From Mesorhizobium sp. L2C084A000 (GTDB taxonomy: Bacteria > Pseudomonadota > Alphaproteobacteria > Rhizobiales > Rhizobiaceae), in contig NZ_AYWX01000002.1 in assembly GCF_000502875.1 (NCBI RefSeq), forward strand, positions 752,579-816,578: DNA of 64,000 nucleotides, in the 5' to 3' direction. The first letter of the stretch is position 1; the number at the start of each line of letters is the position of its first letter. The position numbers and the translations under genes are program-made. Positions 44,742 through 55,010 of the stretch are shown here, in pieces. The notes under the pieces are model-generated. The model had not been told where the DNA came from, did not search any database, and saw nothing but the letters and a program-made list of their open reading frames with translations.

Positions 44742-45956
44742 TTGGCTTCGGCTGCGCGCATCGCAGGGCTTGTTCGTCGCATGCCGGTGCTCATCCTGGC
44801 CGTGATCGTGCTCACCGTCGGTGTGGCTGGCGCCTTTCATGCGCCGGCCATGGCGCAGGAGCAGCAAAACCGCGGCTGGTCGCTGCGCGACCTTCTGTTC
44901 CCGCGCCGCAGCGAGCGCATCGAGCCGCCGCAGGACATCCAGAAAGCAAGGCCCAGGCCCAAGGCGAAAAAACCCCGCGCCCCTCGCCCGCCCGCGGAAC
45001 CGGAAATCCCGGTGGTCGTCAAGGCACCGGACGCCCGCACCGTCCTGGTAGTCGGCGACTTCATGGCGGCCGGCCTCGCCGAAGGCCTCGACACCGCCTT
45101 TGCCGAGAATGCCGGCGTCAGGATCGTCGTTCGCAGCAATGGTTCGTCCGGCTTCGTACGCGACGACTTCTACAACTGGCCCGAACAGATCAAATCGCTG
45201 ATCGAGACCGAAAAACCTGCCGCCGTGATCGTCATGCTGGGTTCCAACGACCGCCAGCAGATGAAGGTGGGTGACGTGCGCGAGCAGCCACGTTCCGAGA
45301 ACTGGACCAAGGAATATGAACGGCGGACCGACGCGCTGGGCAAAGCCATCGCCGCGGCCAAAGTCCCCTTCCTGTGGGTCGGCATGCCGGCGTTCCGGGT
45401 GCCGAAGATGACCTCCGACATGCTGGCCTTCAACGACATCTACCATCAGGCCGCTGAAAGCCATGGCGGTGAATTCGTCGACGTCTGGGACGGTTTCGTC
45501 GATGAGAACGGTGCTTTCGTCACCAGCGGCCCCGACATCAACGGCCAGCCGGTGCGGCTGCGCGCCGATGACGGCATCAACGTCTCGAGGGCGGGCAAGC
45601 GCAAACTCGCCTTCTATACCGAAAAACCGCTGCTGAAGATCCTCGGCCTGACCGCGCCTGGAAGCGTGATTACACCGTCCGCTCCGGCGGGCGCCCCTGT
45701 CGAGGCGCCGGCGCCGGCCGCGGCACCCATCGTCATCGACCGCACCGCGCCGATGCTGCTCAGCGATCCGGCACTCGACGGCGGCTCCGAGCTGCTTGGC
45801 GCGGCCCCGCCGGCGAAAGCAAATCCGGACCTGCCCGGTGAAAAGCTTGTGGTCGAGGGCAAGGCACCTATTGCATCGCCCGGCCGCGCGGACGATTTCT
45901 CATGGCCGCCGAAAGCCGCGGCCGCGAGCGACACCACGACCGCGATCAATCGTTAG
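44742..45956 (+). CDS. DUF459/SGNH-type hydrolase, exported
   Basis: Protein of 404 aa. TTG 44742 is chosen as start because GGAGG lies 6 bases upstream. A signal or anchor helix follows (about 14-40, ending PAMAQ). A basic Pro/Arg-rich segment (50-95) precedes the SGNH-like fold (100-290): VLVVGDFMAAGLAEGL with Asp/Gly where most members have Gly-Asp-Ser, then the block-III MLGSNDRQQM and a C-terminal DGINVSRAGKRKL that carries no His. The missing Ser/His suggests it may be non-catalytic. The tail is Ala/Pro-rich. It follows the lytic transglycosylase gene by 128 bases, which hints at a cell-wall role. Confidence 0.7.
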   Translation: MASAARIAGLVRRMPVLILAVIVLTVGVAGAFHAPAMAQEQQNRGWSLRDLLFPRRSERIEPPQDIQKARPRPKAKKPRAPRPPAEPEIPVVVKAPDARTVLVVGDFMAAGLAEGLDTAFAENAGVRIVVRSNGSSGFVRDDFYNWPEQIKSLIETEKPAAVIVMLGSNDRQQMKVGDVREQPRSENWTKEYERRTDALGKAIAAAKVPFLWVGMPAFRVPKMTSDMLAFNDIYHQAAESHGGEFVDVWDGFVDENGAFVTSGPDINGQPVRLRADDGINVSRAGKRKLAFYTEKPLLKILGLTAPGSVITPSAPAGAPVEAPAPAAAPIVIDRTAPMLLSDPALDGGSELLGAAPPAKANPDLPGEKLVVEGKAPIASPGRADDFSWPPKAAAASDTTTAINR

Positions 45957-45977
45957 TATCGCAGAGCTACTCCAAGG

Positions 45978-46112
45978 CCGTTTCGAAACTCGCTCCTGCG
46001 AGTCATATGATGGTGTTTGCGAGAACCGGAGCGGAGCGTACATTTGAGTACGCGAGCACCGGAAGCGCAGAAAACGCCTTCAGATGGCCGCAGGAGTAGA
46101 GTTTCCAAACGG
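45978..46112. repeat. Long palindromic intergenic repeat abutting gltD
   Basis: Outer arms CCGTTTCGAAACTC (45978-45991) and GAGTTTCCAAACGG (46099-46112) pair with one mismatch. Next, CTCCTGCG (45993-46000) pairs with CGCAGGAG (46089-46096). The centre holds GCGTAC-N6-GTACGC (46036-46053) flanked by two ACCGGA copies. The element ends two bases before the gltD stop codon and may end its transcript. Confidence 0.7.
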
Positions 46113-46114
46113 GC

Positions 46115-47569
46115 TCAGCGCGGGAGAACGCTCGACCCCATCAACGCCTCGTCGATCGAGCGTGCCGCCTGGCGGCCCTCGCGGATTGCCCAGACGACCA
46201 GCGACTGGCCACGACGCACGTCGCCGGCCGCATAGAGTCTGTCGACGCTGGTCCTGTAGTCCCGGTCATTGGCCTCGACATTCCTGGAACGGCGGCTGTC
46301 GGTGGCGATCTTCATCTGCCCGTCCAATTCTCTCGCCACACCGGCCGCGGCCGGCCCGGCAAAGCCGATGGCGATGAAAGCGAGATCGGCACGAATGACG
46401 AATTCGGTACCGGCGATCGGCTTGCGCTTGTCATCGACCTCGCAGCACTTGACGCCGGTCAGCTGGCCTTCCTCGCCGATGAATTCGAGCGTCGCCACCT
46501 GGAATTCGCGCTCCGCGCCCTCGGCCTGCGAGGACGAGGTGCGCATCTTGGTCGCCCAGTAGGGCCAGACCGAAAGTTTGTCTTCCTTCTCCGGCGGCTG
46601 CGGGCGGATGTCGAGCTGGGTGACACGCACGGCGCCCTGGCGGAAGGCCGTGCCGACACAGTCGGACGCTGTATCGCCGCCGCCGACGACGACCACATGC
46701 TGGCCGCCGGCGATGATCGGATGCGACGGCCACGCCACCGACTGGATCGGTTCGCCGCCGACTCGCCTGTTCTGCTGCACCAGATAGGGCATCGCGTCAT
46801 GCACGCCGCCGAGATCGTCGCCGGGAATGCCGGCCGCGCGCGGCGTTTCCGATCCGCCGCAATAGAGCACCGCATCATGTTCGGCGAGCAGCTCGGCAAC
46901 CGGCTTGTCGACGCCGACATTGACGCCGCAATGAAAGGTCACGCCCTCACCCTGCATCTGCTCGATGCGCCGGTCGATGTAGTGCTTCTCGATCTTGAAG
47001 TCGGGAATGCCGTAGCGCATCAGCCCGCCGGGCCGGCTTTCGCGCTCGTATACATGAACATCGTGGCCGGCGCGGCCAAGCTGCTGGGCCGCCGCCATGC
47101 CGGCAGGGCCGGAGCCGATGACGGCGACGCGCTTGCCGGTTTTCTTTTCCGGCGGATAGGGCCTGATATGGCCGGTTTCATAGGCCTTGTCGGCGATCGC
47201 CTGCTCGACCGTCTTGATGGCGACGGGAATGTCCTCGAGGTTCAGCGTGCAGGCTTCCTCGCAGGGCGCGGGGCAGATGCGGCCGGTGAACTCCGGGAAA
47301 TTGTTGGTCGAATGCAGGTTGCGGATCGCGTTGTCCCAGTCGCCATTGTAGACGAGGTCGTTCCAGTCTGGGATCTGGTTGTGGATGGGGCAGCCGGTCG
47401 GCCCGTGGCAGAACGGAATGCCACAATCCATGCAGCGCGCGGCCTGTTTCTCGACCTCCTTGTCCGACATCGGCAGCGTGAATTCGCGGAAATGCCGGAT
47501 GCGATCGGAGGCCGGCTGGTACTTGTGCACCTGCCGGTCGATTTCGAGAAAGCCTGTTACCTTGCCCAT
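46115..47569 (-). CDS. gltD: Glutamate synthase (NADPH), small subunit
   Basis: Electron-transfer subunit of GOGAT, passing NADPH electrons to GltB (484 aa). N-terminal iron-sulfur cysteines in [16 protein letters not shown] and [12 protein letters not shown]-binding [12 protein letters not shown] near 155; NADPH-binding [11 protein letters not shown] near 290; a second FAD contact at [13 protein letters not shown]. Start 47569 opens with MGKVTGF. It lies 140 bases downstream of gltB, so the two are probably co-transcribed. Confidence 0.95.
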   Translation of the reverse strand: MGKVTGFLEIDRQVHKYQPASDRIRHFREFTLPMSDKEVEKQAARCMDCGIPFCHGPTGCPIHNQIPDWNDLVYNGDWDNAIRNLHSTNNFPEFTGRICPAPCEEACTLNLEDIPVAIKTVEQAIADKAYETGHIRPYPPEKKTGKRVAVIGSGPAGMAAAQQLGRAGHDVHVYERESRPGGLMRYGIPDFKIEKHYIDRRIEQMQGEGVTFHCGVNVGVDKPVAELLAEHDAVLYCGGSETPRAAGIPGDDLGGVHDAMPYLVQQNRRVGGEPIQSVAWPSHPIIAGGQHVVVVGGGDTASDCVGTAFRQGAVRVTQLDIRPQPPEKEDKLSVWPYWATKMRTSSSQAEGAEREFQVATLEFIGEEGQLTGVKCCEVDDKRKPIAGTEFVIRADLAFIAIGFAGPAAAGVARELDGQMKIATDSRRSRNVEANDRDYRTSVDRLYAAGDVRRGQSLVVWAIREGRQAARSIDEALMGSSVLPR

Positions 47570-47709
47570 AGTCCAGTTCCTGCTGTCCAGATGGTACGGT
47601 TTTCGCCGCACCCGTTAACCCCTTGAGGCAGCCATGGCAACCTTTCGCACGAGGTCAAACTATCGATGAAGATGGGCCGGGAAACCTGGGCCTCCCGGCA
47701 ATTCCAAAT

Positions 47710-50700
47710 CTATTCCGCCGCCACGCCCATGCGCATGCGTTCCATCTCGATCAGCGCGCGGCGGTATTCGACCGGCATGATCTTGCGGAATTTCGGCCGG
47801 AATGTCGTCCAGTCGTCAAGGATCTCGCGGCCACGTACCGACCCGGTGTAATGCACATGGTTCGAGATCAGCTGGTAAAGCCGCTCCTCGTCATGGCTGG
47901 TCATGTCGCCGGAGACGTCGACGCGGCCCTTGTGATCGAGGTCGCCGCCATGGTGCAGCAGCCTTTCCATCAAATCGTCTTCTTCGGGAACCGGCTCCAG
48001 CTCGACCATCGCCATGTTGCAGCGCTCGGCGAAGTCGCCTGCCTCGTCAAGCACATAGGCAACGCCGCCCGACATGCCGGCGGCGAAGTTGCGGCCAGTC
48101 TGGCCGATGACGACCACGATGCCGCCGGTCATGTACTCACAGCCATGGTCGCCGACGCCTTCGACGACGGCGGCGACGCCCGAATTGCGCACGGCGAAAC
48201 GCTCACCGGCGACGCCGGCGAAGTAGGCCTCGCCCTCGGTTGCGCCATAGAGCACCGTATTGCCGACGATGATGGACTCAGCCGCGACGATCTTGGCCCC
48301 TTCCGGCGGCCGGATGACGATGCGGCCGCCCGACAGGCCCTTGCCGACATAGTCGTTGCCGGCGCCGACAAGCTCGAATGAGATGCCGCGCGCCAGGAAG
48401 GCGCCGAAGGACTGGCCGGCGGTGCCGGTCAGCTTCACCTGGATCGTATCCTCGCGCAGGCCTTTGTGCTTGAAGCGATTGGCCACTTCACCCGACAGCA
48501 TGGCGCCCGTGGAGCGGTCGACATTGCGGATGTCGACCTCGATCTTGACCGGCTGCTTGCTTTCGAGCGCCGGCTTTGCCAGCTCGATCAGCTTGCGGTC
48601 GAGCACGTCGTCGATCGGGTGCTTCTGCCGCTCGGTCCAATGCACGGCCTCATGCGGCGCATCCGGCTTGAAGAACATCTTCGAGAAATCGAGCCCGCGT
48701 GCCTTCCAGTGCACGATCAGGTCGCGCTTTTCCAGAAGATCGGTGTCGCCGATGATCTGGTCGAGATGGGTGTAGCCCATCTCGGCGAGCAGCTCCCTGA
48801 CCTCTTCCGCGACGTAGAAGAAGAAGTTGATGACATGCTCGGGCGTGCCCTTGAAGCGCTTGCGCAGCACCGGATCCTGAGTCGCGACGCCGACCGGGCA
48901 GGTGTTGAGATGGCACTTGCGCATCATGATGCAGCCGGCCGCGATCAACGGCGCGGTCGAGAAGCCGAATTCATCGGCGCCGAGCAGCGCGCCGATGATC
49001 ACGTCGCGTCCCGTGCGCAACCCGCCATCGACCTGCAGCGCAACGCGCGACCGCAGACCGTTCAGCACCAGCGTCTGGTGCGTCTCGGCAAGGCCCATTT
49101 CCCATGGGCTGCCGGCATGCTTGAGCGAGGTCAGCGGCGAGGCGCCCGTGCCGCCATCATAGCCCGAAATGGTGATGTGGTCGGCGCGTGCCTTGGCAAC
49201 GCCCGCCGCAACCGTGCCGACGCCGACTTCCGACACCAGCTTGACCGACACGTCGGCCGCCGGATTGACGTTCTTCAGATCGTAGATCAGCTGTGCCAGA
49301 TCCTCGATCGAATAAATGTCGTGATGCGGCGGCGGCGAGATCAGGCCGACGCCCGGCGTCGAATGCCGGACCTTGGCGATGGTCGCGTCGACCTTGTGGC
49401 CGGGCAACTGGCCGCCCTCGCCGGGCTTGGCGCCCTGCGCCACCTTGATCTGCATCATGTCGGAATTGACGAGGTATTCGGCCGTGACGCCGAAACGCCC
49501 CGAGGCGATCTGCTTGATCGCCGAGCGTTCCGGGTTCTTGCCGCCGCCGGGCAGCGGCAGATAGCGGTCGGCCTCTTCGCCGCCCTCGCCGGTGTTCGAC
49601 TTGCCGCCGATCTGGTTCATCGCGCGCGCCAGCGTCGTGTGCGCTTCGCGCGAGATCGAACCGAACGACATCGCCCCGGTCGAGAACCGCTTGACGATGT
49701 CGGCCGCTGACATGACGTCGTCGAGCGCCGCCTTCTTGCGGCCGGTTTCTCCGGCCAGCTTGATCTTGAACAGGCCGCGAATGGTCTGGGCGCGGGCCGT
49801 CTCGCTGTCGATCTGGGCGGAATAGTCCTTGAACGTTTCCCACGATCCCTGGCGCACGGCGTGCTGCAAGGTGGCGACAGCGTCGGGCGACCAGATATGG
49901 GCCTCGCCGCGCATGCGGTACATGTACTCGCCGCCGACCTCGAGGCTGTTGCGCAGCACGGGGTCGTTGCCGAAACCGTCATTGTGGCGGCTTAGCGTCT
50001 CGGCCGCGATCTCGTCCAGCCCGACGCCTTCGATCAGCGTCGCGGTGCCGGTGAAATATTGCTGCACGAAATCGGTCTTCAGGCCGATGGCGTCGAAAAT
50101 CTGCGCGCCGCAATAGGACTGGTAGGTCGAGATGCCCATCTTGGACATCACCTTGAGGATGCCCTTGCCGATCGACTTGATGTAGCGCGTGACGACTTCG
50201 TAGGCGTCCACCTCCTTCGGCAGTTCCCCGCGCTTGTGCATGTCGAGCAGCGTGTCGAAGGCAAGGTAAGGGTTGATCGCCTCGGCGCCATAGCCGGCAA
50301 GGCAGCAGAAATGATGCACTTCGCGCGGCTCGCCGGATTCGACGACGAGCCCGACCGAGGTGCGCAGCCCCTTGCGGATGAGGTGATGATGGACCGCAGC
50401 CGTAGCCAGCAGCGCCGGGATGGCGATGCGGTCCGGCCCGACCTGGCGGTCGGACAGGATGATGATGTTGTAGCCGCCGGCGACCGCCGCCTCCGCCCGC
50501 TCGCACAACCGGTCGATGGCGCCCTGCATGCCCGCGGCCCCTTCGGCCGAGCCATAGGTGATGTCGATCGTCTTGGTGTCGAAGCGGTCCTCGGTGTGGC
50601 CGATGGAACGGATTTTTTCGAGATCGCCATTGGTCAGGATCGGCTGGCGCACCTCAAGCCGCTTGCGGCGCGAATTGCCGACCAGGTCGAAGATGTTGGG

Positions 50701-52446
50701 CCGTGGCCCGATGAAGGACACCAGGCTCATCACCAGCTCCTCGCGGATCGGGTCGATCGGCGGATTGGTGACCTGGGCGAAATTCTGCTTGAAATAGGTG
50801 TAGAGCAGCTTCGACTTGTCCGACATCGCCGAGATCGGCGTGTCGGTGCCCATCGAGCCCACCGCCTCCTGGCCTGTTGTCGCCATCGGCGACATCAACA
50901 GCTTGGTGTCTTCCTGGCTGTAGCCGAACGCCTGCTGGCGATCGAGCAGGCTGACATCCTTGCGCAGCGCGCGCGGCTCGACCGGCTTCAAATCTTCGAG
51001 GATGAGCTGTGTGTTGGCGAGCCAGGTCTTGTAGGGATGCTTGGTCGCGATCTCCGACTTGAGCTCCTCGTCGGAGACGATACGCCCCTTCTCCAGGTCG
51101 ATCAGCAGCATCCGGCCTGGCTGCAGCCGCCACTTCTTGACGATCTTCTCCTCGGGCACCGGCAGCACGCCGGCTTCCGAGGCCATGATGACGCGGTCGT
51201 CGTCGGTGACGATGTAGCGTGCCGGGCGCAGGCCATTGCGGTCGAGCGTGGCGCCGATCTGGCGTCCATCGGTGAAAACCACCGCCGCCGGCCCGTCCCA
51301 CGGCTCCATCAGTGCCGCATGGTATTCGTAGAAGGCCTTGCGATCGGCATCCATGAGCTTGTTGCCGGCCCAGGCTTCCGGGATCAGCATCATCATGGCA
51401 TGGCTGAGCCTGTACCCGCCCTGGAACAGGAACTCGAGCGCATTGTCGAAGCAGGCGGTGTCGGACTGCCCGTCATAGGAGATCGGCCACAGCTTCGAGA
51501 TGTTGTTGCCGAACAGTTCGGAATCGACCGACGCCTGGCGCGCGGCCATCCAGTTGTTGTTGCCGCGCACGGTGTTGATCTCGCCATTGTGGGCGACCAT
51601 GCGGTAGGGATGCGCCAGCTTCCAAGACGGGAAGGTGTTGGTCGAGAAGCGCTGGTGGACGAGGATCAGCGCGGTCTCGAAGCGCGGATCGATCAGGTCC
51701 TTGTAATAGGCGCCGACCTGGTAGGCCAGGAACATGCCCTTGTAGACGATGGTGCGCGCCGACAGCGACACGCAATAGGCGCCGATGTCCTTGTTGTCGT
51801 TCTCGGCGTAGATGCGGCCCGATATCACCTTGCGCAACAGATAGAGCCTGGCCTCGTATTCCTCGTCATCGGTAATGTCTGGCGTGCGGCCGATGAATAT
51901 CTGCCGATGGAACGGCTCGGATGCCACGATGTCAGGCGCCTTCGACAGCGACGAATTGTCGACGGGCACGTCACGGAAACCGATGAGCGGAAGCCCCTCG
52001 GATTGCGCCGATTCGGCAATGATGTCCTCGATATGGGCGCGAAGGGCCACGTCTTGCGGCATGAACCAGTGTCCAACGCCGTACTGGCCGGCCGGCGGCA
52101 GGTCGATGCCCTGGGCCGCCATCTCCTCACGGAAGAATTGGTCGGGAAGCTGCACCAGCACGCCGGCGCCATCGCCGACCAGCGGATCGGCGCCAACGGC
52201 GCCGCGATGCGTCAGGTTTTCGAGCACAGCCAGCCCGTCCTTGACGATCTGGTGCGACTTCACCCCCTTCATATTGACGATGAAGCCGACGCCGCAGGCG
52301 TCATGCTCGTTGCGAGGATCGTAAAGGCCCTGGGCGGAAAGGCCGTTGGCGGTTCGGCCAATATCGGTCCGGGACATGGTTTTGACGGTTGCCGCTTTCG
52401 TCTGCGCGGCCTGGCCGTTCGTCGCAGAGTGCGTCATGTCCGTCAT
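47710..52446 (-). CDS. gltB: Glutamate synthase (NADPH), large subunit
   Basis: Converts glutamine and 2-oxoglutarate to two glutamates (1578 aa). The glutaminase domain begins at Cys51 (CGVGF), which becomes N-terminal after removal of a 50-residue propeptide. A central domain, the FMN-binding synthase domain (about 870-1240) with [19 protein letters not shown], and the [3Fe-4S] ligands in [11 protein letters not shown] follow, then the C-terminal beta-helix of GXGXG repeats (1300-1550). Start 52446 has GGAGG 7 bases upstream. Works with gltD. Confidence 0.96.
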   Translation of the reverse strand: MTDMTHSATNGQAAQTKAATVKTMSRTDIGRTANGLSAQGLYDPRNEHDACGVGFIVNMKGVKSHQIVKDGLAVLENLTHRGAVGADPLVGDGAGVLVQLPDQFFREEMAAQGIDLPPAGQYGVGHWFMPQDVALRAHIEDIIAESAQSEGLPLIGFRDVPVDNSSLSKAPDIVASEPFHRQIFIGRTPDITDDEEYEARLYLLRKVISGRIYAENDNKDIGAYCVSLSARTIVYKGMFLAYQVGAYYKDLIDPRFETALILVHQRFSTNTFPSWKLAHPYRMVAHNGEINTVRGNNNWMAARQASVDSELFGNNISKLWPISYDGQSDTACFDNALEFLFQGGYRLSHAMMMLIPEAWAGNKLMDADRKAFYEYHAALMEPWDGPAAVVFTDGRQIGATLDRNGLRPARYIVTDDDRVIMASEAGVLPVPEEKIVKKWRLQPGRMLLIDLEKGRIVSDEELKSEIATKHPYKTWLANTQLILEDLKPVEPRALRKDVSLLDRQQAFGYSQEDTKLLMSPMATTGQEAVGSMGTDTPISAMSDKSKLLYTYFKQNFAQVTNPPIDPIREELVMSLVSFIGPRPNIFDLVGNSRRKRLEVRQPILTNGDLEKIRSIGHTEDRFDTKTIDITYGSAEGAAGMQGAIDRLCERAEAAVAGGYNIIILSDRQVGPDRIAIPALLATAAVHHHLIRKGLRTSVGLVVESGEPREVHHFCCLAGYGAEAINPYLAFDTLLDMHKRGELPKEVDAYEVVTRYIKSIGKGILKVMSKMGISTYQSYCGAQIFDAIGLKTDFVQQYFTGTATLIEGVGLDEIAAETLSRHNDGFGNDPVLRNSLEVGGEYMYRMRGEAHIWSPDAVATLQHAVRQGSWETFKDYSAQIDSETARAQTIRGLFKIKLAGETGRKKAALDDVMSAADIVKRFSTGAMSFGSISREAHTTLARAMNQIGGKSNTGEGGEEADRYLPLPGGGKNPERSAIKQIASGRFGVTAEYLVNSDMMQIKVAQGAKPGEGGQLPGHKVDATIAKVRHSTPGVGLISPPPHHDIYSIEDLAQLIYDLKNVNPAADVSVKLVSEVGVGTVAAGVAKARADHITISGYDGGTGASPLTSLKHAGSPWEMGLAETHQTLVLNGLRSRVALQVDGGLRTGRDVIIGALLGADEFGFSTAPLIAAGCIMMRKCHLNTCPVGVATQDPVLRKRFKGTPEHVINFFFYVAEEVRELLAEMGYTHLDQIIGDTDLLEKRDLIVHWKARGLDFSKMFFKPDAPHEAVHWTERQKHPIDDVLDRKLIELAKPALESKQPVKIEVDIRNVDRSTGAMLSGEVANRFKHKGLREDTIQVKLTGTAGQSFGAFLARGISFELVGAGNDYVGKGLSGGRIVIRPPEGAKIVAAESIIVGNTVLYGATEGEAYFAGVAGERFAVRNSGVAAVVEGVGDHGCEYMTGGIVVVIGQTGRNFAAGMSGGVAYVLDEAGDFAERCNMAMVELEPVPEEDDLMERLLHHGGDLDHKGRVDVSGDMTSHDEERLYQLISNHVHYTGSVRGREILDDWTTFRPKFRKIMPVEYRRALIEMERMRMGVAAE

Positions 52447-52940
52447 CTCCTGTCCTCCATTCCCAGCCATTCAGGCGCTGGTTTGCCTCGGCAAGCGCTT
52501 GGCTCACCCTGATCCTTGTGGCACGTCTTGCGAAATCCTTGCCGAACCAGGCGGCTTTTCGCATGGATCGCATCTGGTAATCGTACAGGCCAGAGTCTGG
52601 CTGTCCACCTGTCGCTCGCGGCAACAGCCGGAGAGGCCCAAATGATACGCCAATCCAGCTCGTTTTGTGCGACAAAATAAGACAGCACTACTGTCCTAAA
52701 TTTTTATTGCAGAAATCTGGGACGCACACAAGACCGATTCACAAAAAACTTGGGCTTTCCGCGACAGAAAATGTCGTGAAGTTGAGGAAAAACGTAAGCT
52801 TCAGTCTTCGACCCGGGCTTTGTCGGTTGGCTGGCTTTACCATTTTTCCGGCGCCTGGCCCCTTGCGGTCCGCTCGCGAAACCGGTCAACTTCAGGCTGA
52901 TTTCCCCAAAGCCCCGATCTCCCAAGACATAGGCAGATGC
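52447..52940. other. Intergenic region between gltB and ltaE, 494 bases
   Basis: No gene. It should hold the divergent promoters of gltB and the threonine aldolase. Three dyads stand out: TTTTGT-GCG-ACAAAA (52663-52677), GACAG-CACTA-CTGTC (52681-52695) and CGACA-GAAAA-TGTCG near 52760-52775. They sit in the most AT-rich part and could be regulator sites. Confidence 0.5.
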
Positions 52941-53990
52941 ATGTTCTTCGCTTCCGACAATTGGGCAGGCGCCCATCCCAATATTGCCGCCGGCCTGTCG
53001 GCCAATGCCGGCGGCTTTTCCACCGCCTATGGCGACGGTGCGCTCGACCGGGCAGTCTACCAGCGCTTCAGCGAGATTTTCGAACGAGAGGTCGCGGTGT
53101 TCTTCGTGGCCACCGGCACGGCCGCCAATTCGCTGGCGCTCACCGCTTACAACAAGCCGGGCGGCATTTCCTTTGCTCATCGCGAATCGCATGTCATCGA
53201 GGACGAATGCGGCGCGCCGGTGTATTTTTCCGGCGGCTCTCGCCTGCATGAGATCGATGGCGCGCTGGGCAAGATCGATCCGCACAATCTGGAAAGGACC
53301 ATCGGCCGTTTCGCACCGGAAATCGTCCATTGGGGACGACCGATGGCCGTTTCGATCACCCAGTCGACCGAGGTCGGCACCATCTACGGCCTGGATGAGA
53401 TCGAGACGATCTCCGCGATCGCCAAACAATATTCGGTGCCCCTGCACATGGATGGCGCCCGCTTTGCCAATGCGTTGGTCGCACTCGAGACGACACCGGC
53501 CGAAATGACCTGGAGACGCGGCGTCGACATCCTCTCCTTCGGCGGCACCAAGAACGGCTGCTGGTGCGCCGAGGCGGTCGTGCTGTTCGATCTTGATCGT
53601 GCCAGGGAATTGGCCTTCCTGCGCAAGCGCGCCGCCCAGCTGTTTTCGAAATCGCGCTTCGTGGCGGCGCAGTTCGAGGCCTATTTCAAGGATGGACTGT
53701 GGCTGGACACCGCCCGCCACGCCAACGCTATGGCCGCACGCCTTGCCGCCGCGATCGAGGATTCGGCCACGGCCAAGCTGGCATGGCTGCCGCAGGCGAA
53801 CGAGGTTTTCGCGGTGATCAAGAAAGCCGAGGCCGAGGGGCTGCAGGCCGCGGGGGCCGCCTTCTACGACTGGCACAAGCCGCATGGCTTTGACGGCCAC
53901 ATCGGCGAGGACGAGTTGCTCTACCGCTTCGTCACCAGCTTTGCGACGACAGCCGATGAAGTCGACCGTTTTGGCCAGCTGATCGCCTGA
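52941..53990 (+). CDS. ltaE: Low-specificity L-threonine aldolase
   Basis: PLP enzyme that splits L-threonine to glycine and acetaldehyde (349 aa). FFASDNWAGAHPN opens the family pattern, with TGTAANSLAL, HMDGARFANALV and the PLP lysine in SFGGTKNGCWCAEAV. Start ATG 52941; the frame is open for 92 codons upstream, but these show no family match. Confidence 0.88.
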   Translation: MFFASDNWAGAHPNIAAGLSANAGGFSTAYGDGALDRAVYQRFSEIFEREVAVFFVATGTAANSLALTAYNKPGGISFAHRESHVIEDECGAPVYFSGGSRLHEIDGALGKIDPHNLERTIGRFAPEIVHWGRPMAVSITQSTEVGTIYGLDEIETISAIAKQYSVPLHMDGARFANALVALETTPAEMTWRRGVDILSFGGTKNGCWCAEAVVLFDLDRARELAFLRKRAAQLFSKSRFVAAQFEAYFKDGLWLDTARHANAMAARLAAAIEDSATAKLAWLPQANEVFAVIKKAEAEGLQAAGAAFYDWHKPHGFDGHIGEDELLYRFVTSFATTADEVDRFGQLIA

Positions 53991-54014
53991 TAACGGATAT
54001 CCCCGACAACAAAA

Positions 54015-54038
54015 AAGCGGCGCCTTTCGGCGCCGCTT
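54015..54038. terminator. Bidirectional terminator between ltaE and hsp20
   Basis: AAGCGGCGCC / GGCGCCGCTT with loop TTTC. The A-run at 54011-54016 gives a T-run for the minus strand. Confidence 0.8.
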
Positions 54039-54062
54039 CCGTCTCGGGAGGAGACTTGTACT

Positions 54063-54530
54063 TTAGGCAGCGGTCTTGGCCTCGATCTGCTTGGCCTTGG
54101 CCGAAGACGCCGTAATGGCGATCTTGCGCGGCTTCAGCTCCTCGGGGATGTTGCGCTTGAGGTCGACGAAGAGCAGGCCGTTCTTCAGCGAGGCGCCAAC
54201 GACCTCGACGTGGTCGGCAAGCTGGAAGCGGCGTTCGAAAGCCCTCGAGGCAATGCCGCGATAGAGCAGCTCAGAGCCTTCGCCGGTACCCTCGTCCTTG
54301 CGCTCACCCTTCACGGTCAGCACGTTGCGATGGGCTTCGATCGAGATTTCCTCGTCCGAGAAGCCGGCAACCGCCATCGAGATGCGGTAGGAATCCTCAC
54401 CGGTGCGCTCGATGTTGTAGGGGGGATAGGTCTGCGCGCCATCCGGCTGCGCAAGCGAATCGAGCATCGTGAACAGACGGTCGAAGCCGACGGTGGAGCG
54501 ATAAAGCGGGGAAAAATCAACGTGACGCAT
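54063..54530 (-). CDS. Hsp20 small heat shock protein
   Basis: ATP-independent chaperone that holds unfolding proteins (155 aa). Class A rhizobial type (IbpA-like): DFSPLYRSTVGFDRLF at the N-terminus, alpha-crystallin domain (about 38-125) with YRISMAVAGFSDEEI and RGIASRAFERRFQL, and GLLFVDLKR. GGAGAA precedes ATG 54530. It has a sigma-32-type promoter and a ROSE-like leader. Confidence 0.93.
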   Translation of the reverse strand: MRHVDFSPLYRSTVGFDRLFTMLDSLAQPDGAQTYPPYNIERTGEDSYRISMAVAGFSDEEISIEAHRNVLTVKGERKDEGTGEGSELLYRGIASRAFERRFQLADHVEVVGASLKNGLLFVDLKRNIPEELKPRKIAITASSAKAKQIEAKTAA

Positions 54531-54630
54531 GAGGTGTTCTCCTGTTGAGCAACATGGTTTGCGTATGGCCGGTGCGAAACCCTTGAGCGGCGTTTCGGGT
54601 GGGCCAGCGGCCCCGACATTGGCGACCGCA
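54531..54630 (-). promoter_or_regulatory. ROSE-like RNA thermometer in the hsp20 leader
   Basis: About 100 bases of leader. The Shine-Dalgarno AGGAG (54539-54543) can pair with TTGCT (54548-54552) across a CAAC loop: U-A, C-G, G.G, U-A, U.G. This is the diagnostic ROSE hairpin, which melts at heat-shock temperature. Upstream stems GGGCC-GCT-GGCCC and CGAAA/TTTCG complete the usual multi-hairpin layout. Confidence 0.8.
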
Positions 54631-54636
54631 CCAGAC

Positions 54637-54665
54637 ATTTGGGGAGCGCTGGAAAGCATTTCAAG
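54637..54665 (-). promoter_or_regulatory. Sigma-32 (RpoH) type promoter of hsp20
   Basis: On the minus strand, CTTGAAA (54659-54665), a 14-base spacer and CCCCAAAT (54637-54644), close to the RpoH consensus CTTGAAA-N11-14-CCCCATNT. The predicted start near 54630 sets the leader end. Confidence 0.8.
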
Positions 54666-55010
54666 ATTTCACCTGGCGGCAAAAACCACGGCGGCAGGCC
54701 CCTTGATGAACGGCAGATGAACCGGCACTTCGGCGCGCGTTCAGGCAGCCGGCGCTAAAGTCCATTACAGGATCAAGGACTGGCGGCGCCCATTGCACAA
54801 CAGGCACCGCAACGAGGCCGACCGGGTGTAACGTCCCTTCCTCCCGGATCGACAGAGGCCGGAAGCACGCTTTCGAGCGGCTTCCGGCCTTCCCTGGCGC
54901 AGCCTCCCCTTCACCGGGAATTCCTTGGCTTTTGGCGCATGGGCGTCTATCACCTTAGCGGAGCCGGCCAGCGCAGGCGGGCATGCGAGACGCCGAGCAC
55001 GAAGCGCCGA
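54666..55010. other. Intergenic region, 345 bases
   Basis: No gene, repeat or clear site seen beyond the edge of the hsp20 promoter. It must hold the promoter of the hydrolase at 55011. Confidence 0.5.

Noticed and set aside
50059..52512. 817-codon open frame on the plus strand across gltB
   Set aside because: It is antisense to the fully conserved gltB and reads as Arg/His/Asp-rich text without any family motif. Such shadow frames are common at this GC content.
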